A stretch of 64,000 bases of DNA from CAUPWF01 sp964369425 (lineage in GTDB: Bacteria > Bacillota > Clostridia > Lachnospirales > Lachnospiraceae), in assembly GCA_964369425.1 (NCBI GenBank), contig CAYJGW010000004.1:22938-86937 (forward strand), in the 5' to 3' direction. Below the pieces are notes generated by a model that saw only the letters and a list, made by a program, of their open reading frames with translations, did no database searches and was not told the origin of the DNA. Position 1 is the stretch's first letter; every line of letters starts with the position of its first letter. The position numbers were made by a program, and so were the translations under genes. Positions 16,830 to 26,076 of the stretch are shown here, piece after piece.

Positions 16830-17799
16830 GGGAACCTCGCTTATTTTGTGATATGGTTGCAAATATCTTTGGCAGGGGAGCTATAAATGTTTGATTAGCT
16901 ACTCCATTTAAGTTTACACCTTCTGCTGGAAATTGTAATGAATATGCATGTAACAATTGAGAGGTAACTCCATAACTGCGCCTATATTCATCGTTGTTCT
17001 TTTGATTGCCGTATTTTATATCTCCTATGATTGGATGTCCGATAGAAGACAGATGTGCTCTTATTTGGTGTGTCTTTCCAGTAATTAGGTGAACTTCAAC
17101 CATAGAACACTCTACACTGCTCCAAATAGTTTTATAGCCGGTTTCTATAAACTCACTTTCTGCTACTTGGTTTTCTGAAATTGTTACTTTATTCGTTCTT
17201 GTATTCTTGTACAAATATCCTTTAATAACCTGATTTTTATTTAAATCACCTTTGACAATCGCAATATAATATTTTTTCATAGACCTTTCTCGGAATGCAC
17301 AAGATAATTCCTGAGAGCCAAACAACGTTACTCCAGCTGTAATTAATCCAGTTGTATTCCTATCCAATCGGTTGCATATCGATGGGCGAAAAGTTCTAAG
17401 ACTTTCTTCTGTTATCATTTCTTCTTGTAAAAGATAGGACAGAATTTGCTCATTGATAGATATATCATCTGGTCGTGCTTTTTGTGAAAGAAGGTTAGCG
17501 GGTTTATTTAAAAATAGTACATCTTTCGATTGGTAAATCACATTCAGGTTGATTTTTTTTGCTATTTCATATACTGTAAGCTGTGAAAATTTTGCAACAG
17601 TATCATCTGATAAGAAGAGCTTAATGCTATCACTAGGTTTTAAGATTTCGCTACCTGTAGATTTTTTTCCGTTTAGTATAATATTTTTCTTTCGTAACAT
17701 TTTGTAAATAAAACTTTTTGGCGCTTTATTCAAATATTTCATAATATATTTATCAAAGCGCTGCCCTGCATCATTTGATGATACAATTAATTCTTTCAT
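16801..17799 (-). CDS. RluA-family pseudouridine synthase with S4 domain
   Basis: The 332-aa protein has an S4 RNA-binding domain (about 10-75; RFDKYIMKYLNKAPKSF, NGKK) and a RluA-type catalytic domain with CNRLDRNTTGLI, containing the catalytic aspartate, and GKTHQIRAHLSSIGHPIIGD. It probably modifies rRNA, as RluC/RluD relatives do, but the target uridine cannot be named. The extra segment between S4 and catalysis and the basic tail are unremarkable. It overlaps recU by 29 nt and follows a small membrane protein gene. Confidence 0.92.
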   Translation of the reverse strand: MKELIVSSNDAGQRFDKYIMKYLNKAPKSFIYKMLRKKNIILNGKKSTGSEILKPSDSIKLFLSDDTVAKFSQLTVYEIAKKINLNVIYQSKDVLFLNKPANLLSQKARPDDISINEQILSYLLQEEMITEESLRTFRPSICNRLDRNTTGLITAGVTLFGSQELSCAFRERSMKKYYIAIVKGDLNKNQVIKGYLYKNTRTNKVTISENQVAESEFIETGYKTIWSSVECSMVEVHLITGKTHQIRAHLSSIGHPIIGDIKYGNQKNNDEYRRSYGVTSQLLHAYSLQFPAEGVNLNGVANQTFIAPLPKIFATISQNKRGSHEHLEFERP

Positions 17800-17824
17800 T
17801 ATTTTAGTACTCCTTAAAACTATT

Positions 17825-18403
17825 CTACATGCAATGCGATAGGATTAATTGACCCATTGCAAGTTCTTTTTCAACATCTTCTTTGTTTTCAATTTTTGCA
17901 ATACTATCAAGTCCTTCTACCCTTGTCAAATATGGTTTGAATTCTTCAAAAAATTTTATAGTTAATTTCTCGTATCCTGTTCTTTCTAAAATTGTGCGAA
18001 CATAACTTTCTGTTAACATTCTATCAGTTTTTGAATTGCTGATAAAGCCACATACTGTATTTCCATAAATTGCAATACTATCTACGTTCATAAAGGTATC
18101 TTTGTTGCTAAGAATCATATCATATAGTACCAACACGTGACTACCACCTGCTTCAATCTGCACTGCTAATTCTTTATCAATTGAACGGTAAGGATGTTTC
18201 ACAATAATGGCAACTGTTGTCTTGGCAGCAGGTAAACAGTTCAAAATTGCCAATACTAAAATATAATCCGAAATGCTATCCAATTTACTAGAAAGATAGA
18301 TTATTAAAACGAGTGCCCATAAAAACAAGGCCCAAATATATTCTTTCTTTTTAATATGATTGATGTACCCTCGCATTCCACGAGTGACTTTTATTTTTTT
18401 CAT
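17825..18403 (-). CDS. Hypothetical membrane protein with two transmembrane segments
   Basis: This 192-aa protein is not one I can name. A basic N-terminus (KKIKVTRGMRGYINHIKKK) is followed by two close hydrophobic helices (about 24-42 and 46-64), then about 125 residues of soluble alpha/beta-like sequence, probably cytoplasmic. ATG at 18403 has AAAGG upstream and falls just past the ygiQ stop; the longer open frame would overlap ygiQ's lysine-rich tail. Its place between ygiQ and rluA suggests cotranscription, not function. Confidence 0.75.
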   Translation of the reverse strand: MKKIKVTRGMRGYINHIKKKEYIWALFLWALVLIIYLSSKLDSISDYILVLAILNCLPAAKTTVAIIVKHPYRSIDKELAVQIEAGGSHVLVLYDMILSNKDTFMNVDSIAIYGNTVCGFISNSKTDRMLTESYVRTILERTGYEKLTIKFFEEFKPYLTRVEGLDSIAKIENKEDVEKELAMGQLILSHCM

Positions 18404-18407
18404 GTCT

Positions 18408-20327
18408 TTACCTTTTCTTCTTATGTATATTTCGAATCGTTTTTTTGCTTTTTTTCTCCGTTGCTTTTTTCCTTTCTCCTTTTGCAACAGAATTTGCTCC
18501 TACTTTTCTTATTCCCCCGCTCTGTTCTTTTCCTTGCCGAGGCCGAATCAGACAATTTTTGTCAAAACCTACTAAATCCATTCGCTCAGCTTGACGAAGT
18601 GCATTCATCACTAAATGGTGATTTTTGGGATTTCGGTATTGTATTAACGCCCGTTGCATTGCCTTTTCCTTCACGTCTTTCGGTGTGTATACCGGTTTCA
18701 TATCTAATGGATTGACTCCGGTGTAATACATACACGTTGATATGGTAGAAGGCGTTGGATAAAAATCTTGCACTTGTTCTGGCATATAGCCCCATTCGCG
18801 CAAATATTCAGCAAGTTCTATAGCCTCTTTTAAAGTAGATCCTGGATGAGATGACATTAAATAAGGGACTAAGAATTGTTTTTTGTTCAATTCCTTGTTC
18901 TTTTCATTGTATCGCTTTGTAAAGTCGCGAAATACTTGATTGTAAGGTTTTCCCATATTTTTTAGCACTGCATCCGAAATATGTTCAGGTGCGACTTTTA
19001 GTTGACCACTAATATGATGCTCACAAAGTTCGTTGAAAAAAGTACTATCTTTATCTGCCATCAAATAATCGAAGCGAATTCCTGAACGAATAAAGACTTT
19101 TTTTACATTTGGAAGTTCTCGAAGTTTACGTAATAAAGTTATGTAATCTTTGTGATCAACTTTCATGTTTTTACATGGTGCTGGAAATAGACATTGCTTA
19201 TTCTTGCAACTACCTTTTATCAACTGCTTTTTACAAGCAGGTTGCCGAAAGTTAGCTGTTGGTCCGCCTACATCATGAATATAACCTTTAAACTCCTCTT
19301 CCCACACAAATTGAGATGCTTCTTGCAATAGTGATTCATGACTTCTGCTTTGTATAATTCTACCTTGATGAAAGGTAAGGGCGCAAAAATTACAACTACC
19401 AAAGCAACCCCGATTACTTATCAAACTGTATTTCACCTCTTCAATTGCAGGTATTCCACCTGATTTTTCATAAATTGGATGGTAAGTTCGCATGTAATTA
19501 TAACTATATGCACGATCCATTTCTGCCTGATTTAATGGTGCTGACGGTGGATTTTGTACTACGTACTGATAATCCGAGTAAGGTTCTACTAACCGTCCTC
19601 CTGTAATTGGATCGGTGTTTTCATGTTGAATTTTAAAACTCTTCGCATATTGTAATTTATCAGCTATCAATTTGCTGTAACTTGGAAGGAGTGTGTAGTC
19701 ATATACGTTATCTAGGGTTTTAGTTTTATATAAAGTTCCATTGATAAATGTGATATCCTGTACCTGAATACCGCTGTCCAGGGCTTCTGCTATTTCAACA
19801 ATTGAACGTTCCCCCATTCCGTAGGAAACCAAATCGGCTCCTGAATCAAGTAAGATTGATCGCTTTATCTTGTTAGACCAATAATCATAATGAGCCAATC
19901 TTCGCAAGCTCGCTTCTATTCCCCCAATAATAATCGGTGAATCTTTGTAGATTTGCCTAATTAGATTACTATAAACTACAGTAGCATAATCTGGACGCTT
20001 GCCCATCACACCACCAGGTGTATAGGAGTCATTTTTTCTCAGCTTTTTACTGACAGAATAGTGATTCACCATAGAATCCATATTTCCGCCTGAAACCAAA
20101 AAACCTAGACGAGGTTTCCCAAGTATCTGTATACTCTCTTTACACTTCCAATCAGGTTGACATATCAGTCCGACTCTATAACCATGCGCTTCTAGTGTAC
20201 GAGTAATAATCGCATGACCAAATGAAGGATGGTCCACATACGCATCTCCAGATATATATACAAAATCTAACTCATCCCACCCTCTTTGTTGCATATCTGC
20301 TTTTGATATTGGTAAAAAATCATTCAT
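18408..20327 (-). CDS. YgiQ family radical SAM protein (UPF0313)
   Basis: The 639-aa protein has the YgiQ N-terminus (ISGDAYVDHPSFGHAIITR), a B12-binding-like region with GGIEASLRRLAHYDYW, and the radical SAM motif SNRGCFGSCNFCALTFHQG (CxxxCxxC). The C-terminal 40 residues are Lys/Arg-rich (KKATEKKSKKTIRNIHKKK). The substrate of the family is unknown. ATG at 20327 overlaps the TGA of the HAD gene (ATGA type), with GAGGAAAAG upstream, so translation is coupled. Confidence 0.93.
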   Translation of the reverse strand: MNDFLPISKADMQQRGWDELDFVYISGDAYVDHPSFGHAIITRTLEAHGYRVGLICQPDWKCKESIQILGKPRLGFLVSGGNMDSMVNHYSVSKKLRKNDSYTPGGVMGKRPDYATVVYSNLIRQIYKDSPIIIGGIEASLRRLAHYDYWSNKIKRSILLDSGADLVSYGMGERSIVEIAEALDSGIQVQDITFINGTLYKTKTLDNVYDYTLLPSYSKLIADKLQYAKSFKIQHENTDPITGGRLVEPYSDYQYVVQNPPSAPLNQAEMDRAYSYNYMRTYHPIYEKSGGIPAIEEVKYSLISNRGCFGSCNFCALTFHQGRIIQSRSHESLLQEASQFVWEEEFKGYIHDVGGPTANFRQPACKKQLIKGSCKNKQCLFPAPCKNMKVDHKDYITLLRKLRELPNVKKVFIRSGIRFDYLMADKDSTFFNELCEHHISGQLKVAPEHISDAVLKNMGKPYNQVFRDFTKRYNEKNKELNKKQFLVPYLMSSHPGSTLKEAIELAEYLREWGYMPEQVQDFYPTPSTISTCMYYTGVNPLDMKPVYTPKDVKEKAMQRALIQYRNPKNHHLVMNALRQAERMDLVGFDKNCLIRPRQGKEQSGGIRKVGANSVAKGERKKATEKKSKKTIRNIHKKKR

Positions 20328-21001
20328 TTCTTTTCCTCATATAATCCTGAAATCACGTCATGAAATGTTTCAACATAATAATCTGCAATTTCTTTCTTTC
20401 TCTCTAATTGACCTTCGCTGAAGGCATCTTTTACAGCACACACTGTCATTCCAGCATTTTTTCCACCTTGTATTCCCTTTACTACATCTTCAAAAACCAA
20501 ACAATGCTCCGGATCAATCTCTAATCGTTTTGCAACATTCAAATAGACATCTGGTGCGGGTTTTCCTGCATTTACTTCGCACGAAGTACAAATATACTCA
20601 AAATAGTGCTCAATTCCCCTAGCTTTTAGCACAGCTTCTACCAACTCTCTTGAATTGCTAGTAGCAATTCCCATCTTAATCTGATTGTTGCTCAAATGTG
20701 TTAGAAGTTCTAGGCAACCTTCTTTTAAAAACACCTCATTTACATATTTATCATAGGTACTTTTTAGCCAATCTTGCTTGATTTCCTCTACTGAAGCAGA
20801 GATGTCAAACAGTTCTCTAAAAAAATTAGCAACTTCTGTGAAACTCATTCCTTCCATCTGTTCATGAATATCTTCCGGGATAGTAGCTCCCACTAAGTCA
20901 TGCTTGATATAGAATTCTTGATCAACTGCTTCCCATACCCACATTGAATCAATTAAGGTACCATCCAAATCGAATATTACTGCTTTTTTATTTATTAGCA
21001 T
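20324..21001 (-). CDS. HAD-superfamily phosphatase, beta-phosphoglucomutase-like
   Basis: The 225-aa protein has the HAD motifs in order: VIFDLDGTLIDSM (nucleophile Asp), MGIATSNSRELVEAVL (motif II), GKPAPDVYLNVAKRL (motif III Lys) and CLVFEDVVKGIQGGKNAG (motif IV acidic pair). A helical cap lies between motif I and II, as in beta-phosphoglucomutase and related sugar-phosphate phosphatases. The exact substrate cannot be deduced. It overlaps the rsuA-like gene by 7 nt and ygiQ by 4 nt. Confidence 0.9.
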   Translation of the reverse strand: MLINKKAVIFDLDGTLIDSMWVWEAVDQEFYIKHDLVGATIPEDIHEQMEGMSFTEVANFFRELFDISASVEEIKQDWLKSTYDKYVNEVFLKEGCLELLTHLSNNQIKMGIATSNSRELVEAVLKARGIEHYFEYICTSCEVNAGKPAPDVYLNVAKRLEIDPEHCLVFEDVVKGIQGGKNAGMTVCAVKDAFSEGQLERKKEIADYYVETFHDVISGLYEEKK

Positions 21002-21696
21002 AATTCCTCTTTCTCCTTTTTTGTTAGCTTACGAAACTCTCCTATCTTTAAATTCTCATCTAATCTTAATGTTCCCATTGCAGTTCTTTTTAGGTAAACT
21101 ACTTCTTTGTCAACTGCATGGAACATTCGTTTAATTTGATGAAATTTTCCTTCTTGAATTATAATTTCAACTTCAGATAGATCATCACTTTTTAAAATTT
21201 TCAGCTTTGCAGGAAGGGTAGGTTTCTTTTCTCCGATATCTAGACCATCGAGAAACTTCTTTTGATCCTCTCTAGTAACTCTTCCAGAAATTTTAGCAAA
21301 ATAGGTTTTATCGACATGTTTCTTTGGGGATAATAACTCATGTGCAAGGCGACCGTCATTTGTGATTAGTAAAAGTCCTTCCGTATCTTTGTCTAATCGA
21401 CCCACTGGGAATAAATCTTTTATCGGAACATTAACCAATAAATCTAATACTGTTCTATCGTTTTTATCTACGGTAGCAGAGACTACTCCACTAGGTTTGT
21501 GTAGCATATAATAAACAAACTGCTCATATTGAATGACTTTATTCAAGTGACGAACGTCATCTGTATCAGTGATTTTTTGTTCGGGCCTCTTTATGCATAC
21601 ACCATTTACTGTAATCTGACCTGATTTAATATAGGATTTCACCTGTGTTCTTGAGCCGATTCCCGTATTTGCCAAGTATTTATCTAAACGAATCAT
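20995..21696 (-). CDS. RsuA-family pseudouridine synthase
   Basis: The 233-aa protein has an N-terminal S4 domain (RLDKYLANTGIGSRTQVKSY) and the RsuA/RluB/E/F catalytic core with PVGRLDKDTEGLLLITNDG (catalytic Asp) and EGKFHQIKRMFHAV. Family members modify 16S or 23S rRNA; the length and layout are closest to RsuA, which makes pseudouridine in 16S rRNA. ATG at 21696 overlaps the rsmF stop region; GGAG lies about 12 nt upstream. Two in-frame ATGs further upstream are alternatives. Confidence 0.9.
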   Translation of the reverse strand: MIRLDKYLANTGIGSRTQVKSYIKSGQITVNGVCIKRPEQKITDTDDVRHLNKVIQYEQFVYYMLHKPSGVVSATVDKNDRTVLDLLVNVPIKDLFPVGRLDKDTEGLLLITNDGRLAHELLSPKKHVDKTYFAKISGRVTREDQKKFLDGLDIGEKKPTLPAKLKILKSDDLSEVEIIIQEGKFHQIKRMFHAVDKEVVYLKRTAMGTLRLDENLKIGEFRKLTKKEKEELC

Positions 21697-23066
21697 GATG
21701 ATTGCCATCTCCATCCTGTTGCATATTTATTTTTTAATGATTGGTTCACAACTTTCCCAAATCCGAGGGGGTAATTATCTACACAAATCAAATACCATCC
21801 TTTATCTTTTGAAGATACACAATCTTCCAAATCTAAGGTTTCACCTTTTAGATACTTGATAACTCTTATATCTTGAAGTGAAAAATCAATCTTATTCTTT
21901 GCCTGTTTTGCCTGTAAATGCATTGCAAGTGCTTGACTTGGCTCAAACCGGTTCTTTTTGATTTCGCCAAGCAACAAGCCGCTTCTTAGAATTCTCATCT
22001 TTGTAACTGGAGTGTAATCCCCTTCAGGCAAGTAGTATAATTTATCATTTTTGTTTTGGATACAATCAGGATCTATGTCCCATTCAAGTGTCTGCTTCCA
22101 AAATTCTTCAAATTCTTTTGGTAGTTTTTTACTTTTATTTAACCGTTTACTTTGGTCTTTATTGTCATACGTTTTTCTGTGATGCTTACTAAGTAGTGCT
22201 AAAAAATGCCCCTCTCCTCTCATTTTATGAGGAAAAATGCGTACTACCTTTTCTAATCCAAACTTGCCTACGGTAAATCCCTCATATGGTTCTATATCAG
22301 AAAGTTCAAAATCATCTCTAGATGTAAGTAAGAAGTTGATTACATCTTCATTTTCCAATTTGCTGAAGGTACAGGTCGAATACAATAATTTCCCGCCAGG
22401 TTTTAACATTTCAGCAGCTTGCATTATCAACTCTTTCTGAATTTTAGCATAATATTGGGGACCTTGTTCTTCCCAGCTTTTTATCATTTTTAAATCTTTA
22501 CGAAACATCCCTTCACCGGAACATGGAGCATCGATAAGAATTTTATCAAAATATCCTGCATACTGCTTCACTAAGTTTTTTGGTTCTTCGCTAAGTACGC
22601 AAATATTGCCAGCACCGCAAAGTTCCAAGTTTTTCACAAGAATTCTAGCTCTAGAAGTACTGATATCATTGGCAAATAGTATTCCTGTATCTATAAGCTT
22701 TGATGCTAGTTCTGTAGATTTTCCACCCGGTGCTGCACATAAATCTAGGACTTTATTATCTTTTTGAATCGAAAGGCGATTTGCAGGTGTCATTGCACTT
22801 GGTTCTTGAAGATAATATAAGCCTGCATGGTAATAAGGGTGCTTTGCTGGGGAATCTACTGTTCCATCATAATAAAATCCATTATCAATCCAAGGGATAG
22901 GCCAAACTGTAAAAGGAGTGATTTCCAAAAACCTTTCTACACTTATTTTTCTAGTATTGACCCGAAGACCGAATATACGCTTTTCTTCAAAGCTTTTTCG
23001 GTATGCTTCGTAGTCCTCATTTAATAACTCTTTCATCGATTGAACATATGCTTCTGGTAGACTCAT
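21693..23066 (-). CDS. RsmF-like 16S rRNA m5C methyltransferase (NOL1/NOP2/Sun)
   Basis: The 457-aa protein has the SAM-binding motif VLDLCAAPGGKSTELASKL (about residues 108-126), the catalytic IDAPCSGEGMFRKD and YSTCTF, both with the family's two cysteines. The C-terminal 150 residues form the RsmF-specific and PUA-like extension ending in GYATGWRWQSS-like sequence. It methylates a cytosine of 16S rRNA. ATG at 23066 follows AAAGGAG with 7-nt spacing; a good promoter lies just upstream. It leads the rsmF-rsuA-HAD-ygiQ run. Confidence 0.92.
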   Translation of the reverse strand: MSLPEAYVQSMKELLNEDYEAYRKSFEEKRIFGLRVNTRKISVERFLEITPFTVWPIPWIDNGFYYDGTVDSPAKHPYYHAGLYYLQEPSAMTPANRLSIQKDNKVLDLCAAPGGKSTELASKLIDTGILFANDISTSRARILVKNLELCGAGNICVLSEEPKNLVKQYAGYFDKILIDAPCSGEGMFRKDLKMIKSWEEQGPQYYAKIQKELIMQAAEMLKPGGKLLYSTCTFSKLENEDVINFLLTSRDDFELSDIEPYEGFTVGKFGLEKVVRIFPHKMRGEGHFLALLSKHHRKTYDNKDQSKRLNKSKKLPKEFEEFWKQTLEWDIDPDCIQNKNDKLYYLPEGDYTPVTKMRILRSGLLLGEIKKNRFEPSQALAMHLQAKQAKNKIDFSLQDIRVIKYLKGETLDLEDCVSSKDKGWYLICVDNYPLGFGKVVNQSLKNKYATGWRWQSS

Positions 23067-23099
23067 CTAATAACTCCTTTACATTTTCCACTGCCTTCT

Positions 23100-23128
23100 A
23101 TTATAGCATATTAGTAGGCATACTTCAA
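23100..23128 (-). promoter_or_regulatory. Sigma-A promoter of rsmF operon
   Basis: On the minus strand TTGAAG (23123-23128) and TATAAT (23100-23105) are separated by 17 nt. The -35 box lies inside the last codons of the M23 peptidase gene, which ends at 23111. Confidence 0.8.
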
Positions 23129-23899
23129 TTTGCTATCTTCGATATAGCGCAAAATCCAATAGGGATTCACACTGATTTCTTGCCCTTTGTACATAAAATA
23201 GATTCCTAGATGCAGGTGTACTGGGAATTTACCACGTGTACCTTTCTCACCATAACCGCTATCTCCCATGTAGCCTAAGAAATCTCCGGCTGAAACGTGG
23301 TCTCCAACCTCAATATTCGCATAGGAATCTAGATGGGCATAGTAATAATATCCGCCACTAGGTGCTGAAATTCCAATCCGATATCCGCCTTGCTCTAACC
23401 ATCCTTTTTTAGTTACAATTCCATCTGTCATACTCACAATGGGGTAGAATCCATTCTTATTTATATCTGCCATAATATCAGTCCCTTCATGTAAACGGTT
23501 TCCTCCATATGTTCTCTCGTCATTCCAGGTGTCTACAAAAGAAACTGTAGCCTCTTTTGTAGTGGTCGATAAAGGAATCGGGAAATATACCACATCATGC
23601 CAAACACTTTCAATTGTATGATAAAAATTCGCAAACTCCTCATCTGTTCTCCAAAAAAGTTCGTTTTTCTTCGAGTCCAAATTCTGCTCCGGTAAGAAAA
23701 AAAGACTCAAATACAATGAAATATCTTTGGTTTTATGTAATGTTTTTATCGCACTTTCTGTTATTTTTTGTTCTCTGAAGTACGATGTCAAAACGATTTC
23801 TTCTTTTAAATCATTATGAAGACATTCATCAAAAATTGTTTTTTGTAAAACATTAGTGCAAAATAAACTCATTATGAACATGATACAAATAATCTTCAT
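23111..23899 (-). CDS. Secreted or membrane-anchored M23 (LytM) metallopeptidase-like protein
   Basis: The 262-aa protein begins with a hydrophobic signal or anchor (IICIMFIMSLFCTNVL). The C-terminal M23 domain (about 130-262) keeps LHEGTDI (His and Asp zinc ligands) and FPVHLHLGI (HxH), with GYMGDSGYGEKGTRGKFP between; the active site looks intact. It probably acts on peptidoglycan outside the membrane. It is divergent from ylbJ with a short shared region, which could mean a sporulation role, but this is inference only. Confidence 0.85.
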   Translation of the reverse strand: MKIICIMFIMSLFCTNVLQKTIFDECLHNDLKEEIVLTSYFREQKITESAIKTLHKTKDISLYLSLFFLPEQNLDSKKNELFWRTDEEFANFYHTIESVWHDVVYFPIPLSTTTKEATVSFVDTWNDERTYGGNRLHEGTDIMADINKNGFYPIVSMTDGIVTKKGWLEQGGYRIGISAPSGGYYYYAHLDSYANIEVGDHVSAGDFLGYMGDSGYGEKGTRGKFPVHLHLGIYFMYKGQEISVNPYWILRYIEDSKLKYAY

Positions 23900-24003
23900 T
23901 CCACCTCACGCTTTTTACATTTATACTTTTACATTAATATATGAAACTTGGTTCTAGGATATTTATTCATTCATATGCTATAGAAAAACATAGGAGAAAT
24001 CTT

Positions 24004-24921
24004 TTGAAAATCACATTACAATTCACCTTAATATTGGCTTTTTTTTTAATACTCTTATTTCCAGAGTATACAATTTCTGGAACCATCGAAGGTTTGCTTC
24101 TATGGTATCGAACACTCCTTCCTACATTGTTCCCTTTTCTCTTACTCACAAATCTTATTATACGCTCAAACGTGATTCATACAATCAATCAGATAACCTA
24201 TCCTTTTATAGGACGCTTTTTTTCTATTAGTAAAAACTCTGCATTTGTGGTCATTGTAGGTTTTATCTGTGGATATCCGATGGGAGCAAAGATGATCAAA
24301 GAACTTTTAAATTGTCAACAAATCACAAAAGAAGAGGCACAATATTTACTATCATTTTGTAATAATACTAGCCCTATGTTTTTAATAGGATTTGTTGCAA
24401 CTCAAGTATTTAAGGACTCAATACCAGTATGGGTTCTTCTTATTTCAGTCTATGGAAGTGCAATCCTTTTTAGTTTTTTTTATAGGAAATCAACTGATTT
24501 CAACTCGTTGAAAAACTGTGTATTTCCGAGTTCTTCTTTTTCTTTTTCCTTAAAGTTAATGGACGAATCTATTATTGATAGTATGGAAATCTTAGTGAAA
24601 ATAGGTGGTTATATTGTTACTTTCTCTATTCTGATTCAATTTCTAAATCATTCTATCATTATCGTACTTCCTTCTACTGCTTATATTTTGCCGATTGTAG
24701 AACTAACAAGCGGAATCCATCTATGCGTTAACTCTCTACCTATAGACTTTGCGTTTCTTTATACAATCTTTCTTTCAACTTTTGGAGGAATGTGTTCGCT
24801 CGCACAAACGAATGCAGTCTTGCTTGGTACTGGATTGTCCATGACCCTTTATTTGAAGCAAAAAATAATAACTGCCATATTGGCAGCTATTATCGCATAT
24901 CTTATATTATCTTACTCGTAG
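24004..24921 (+). CDS. ylbJ: Sporulation integral membrane protein YlbJ
   Basis: This polytopic membrane protein (about eight hydrophobic stretches) has the YlbJ-type motifs LLLWYRTLLPTLFPFLLL, GYPMGAKMIKELL and FCNNTSPMFLIGFVA. YlbJ is needed for spore cortex formation in Bacillus. An ATG at 23941 opens the frame but has no ribosome binding site; TTG at 24004 has AGGAG with 7-nt spacing, giving 305 aa with the first membrane helix at the N-terminus. It is one of two plus-strand genes. The rsmD-coaD neighbours match the Bacillus ylbH-ylbI-ylbJ locus. Its end overlaps the facing gene by 10 nt. Confidence 0.9.
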   Translation: MKITLQFTLILAFFLILLFPEYTISGTIEGLLLWYRTLLPTLFPFLLLTNLIIRSNVIHTINQITYPFIGRFFSISKNSAFVVIVGFICGYPMGAKMIKELLNCQQITKEEAQYLLSFCNNTSPMFLIGFVATQVFKDSIPVWVLLISVYGSAILFSFFYRKSTDFNSLKNCVFPSSSFSFSLKLMDESIIDSMEILVKIGGYIVTFSILIQFLNHSIIIVLPSTAYILPIVELTSGIHLCVNSLPIDFAFLYTIFLSTFGGMCSLAQTNAVLLGTGLSMTLYLKQKIITAILAAIIAYLILSYS

Positions 24922-25514
24922 TATTCTTCTCCAACATCTGGAATGCTAGTGGAATGGCTAGAAGTCATTCCGCTTGAACTAACCTCTAGTTCAGCTCTAT
25001 TCTTTCGTACGATTTCATGACACTCTCTTAGTGAATTCACAAGTCCATCATACTTTGTTGTATAACTTTCCAAGGTATGTCCTACAATACTTTCTACATT
25101 GGCCATAATATCATCTGTATATTGCATTGCTCCCATTCGTATATCATTACTCTCCATCGTTGCATTGTCTAAAATACTTTGTGCTTGTTCTGTAGCTGCC
25201 ATAACAATTTCGTTAGCCTGTGCATAAGCTTGCTGCATGATTTCGTGCTCACTGATAAGGTTCGTTGTATGTATCTGCGCCTCTTCTAGCATCTGATCCG
25301 CTTTCCCTTGAGCCTGAGCAATAATCTCATCTTTCTTACTAATAATTTCTTGATACCTCTTAATCTCGCTTGGAGTCTTCATTCTCAATTCACGTAATAG
25401 TTCATCAATCTGCTCTTTGTTCACAACAATTTTTGTGTTTGAAAGCGGTTGATACTTACAACCATCAATGTAATCTTCAATCTCTTCAATAATTTGTTCA
25501 ATACGGCTACTCAT
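24912..25514 (-). CDS. Coiled-coil protein, DivIVA/ATPase-subunit-like, unknown role
   Basis: The 200-aa protein is largely predicted coiled coil: repeated Glu/Gln/Ala-rich segments such as IIAQAQGKADQMLEEAQI and ATEQAQSILDNATMESN, with a Ser/Thr-rich tail. Such proteins are often labelled as ATPase or DivIVA-like in Clostridia, without proof. ATG at 25514 has AAAGGAG 9 nt upstream; two earlier in-frame ATGs (up to 25544) fit less well. It follows coaD and its end overlaps that of ylbJ. A scaffold role in division or sporulation is conceivable. Confidence 0.8.
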   Translation of the reverse strand: MSSRIEQIIEEIEDYIDGCKYQPLSNTKIVVNKEQIDELLRELRMKTPSEIKRYQEIISKKDEIIAQAQGKADQMLEEAQIHTTNLISEHEIMQQAYAQANEIVMAATEQAQSILDNATMESNDIRMGAMQYTDDIMANVESIVGHTLESYTTKYDGLVNSLRECHEIVRKNRAELEVSSSGMTSSHSTSIPDVGEEYYE

Positions 25515-25578
25515 ACTCATACTCTCCTTTAATTCTTTATTCATACACCCTTATTTTTCACTCTTTCAAGTGTGAATT

Positions 25579-26076
25579 TCATTTAATTCCTTTATTTTGT
25601 TCCTTCATTTTTATGTGTACTGCTTCTGCTACAATCTCTGGAACAAACTGGTCTATAGCCCCACCAAATAGAGCAACTTCTCTGACTACCGAAGAACTTA
25701 AATAAGAATATTCTAAACTAGTAGCTAAAAAAATAGTCTCAGTTTTAGGGTTTAGTTTACGATTTGTCTGGGCTAGTTGCAATTCATATTCAAAATCAGT
25801 TACTGCACGCAACCCTCTTATTACAACGCTTGCATCTACTTGTTCCAAAAAATCAACCAGCAAACCTTCAAAGGCTACTACTTTTACCCCTTTAATATTT
25901 TTCGTAACCTCACGTAACATTCTAACACGTTCTTCGACAAAAAACAACGGAGTTTTTGCATTATTGGATAATACTCCTACAATTAATTCATCTACCATTT
26001 TTGAACTTCTCTCAATGATGTCTAAATGCCCCTTCGTAACAGGGTCAAATGTACCTGGATAGATTCCTCTTAACAT
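25579..26076 (-). CDS. coaD: Phosphopantetheine adenylyltransferase CoaD
   Basis: CoaD transfers AMP to 4'-phosphopantetheine, the penultimate step of coenzyme A synthesis. The 165-aa protein shows YPGTFDPVTKGHLDIIERS (nucleotidyltransferase HxGH-type motif), RGLRAVTDFEYELQLAQTN and YSYLSSSVVREVALFGG (ISSS-like motif). ATG at 26076 follows AAGGAG with 7-nt spacing and overlaps rsmD by 7 nt. Confidence 0.97.
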   Translation of the reverse strand: MLRGIYPGTFDPVTKGHLDIIERSSKMVDELIVGVLSNNAKTPLFFVEERVRMLREVTKNIKGVKVVAFEGLLVDFLEQVDASVVIRGLRAVTDFEYELQLAQTNRKLNPKTETIFLATSLEYSYLSSSVVREVALFGGAIDQFVPEIVAEAVHIKMKEQNKGIK

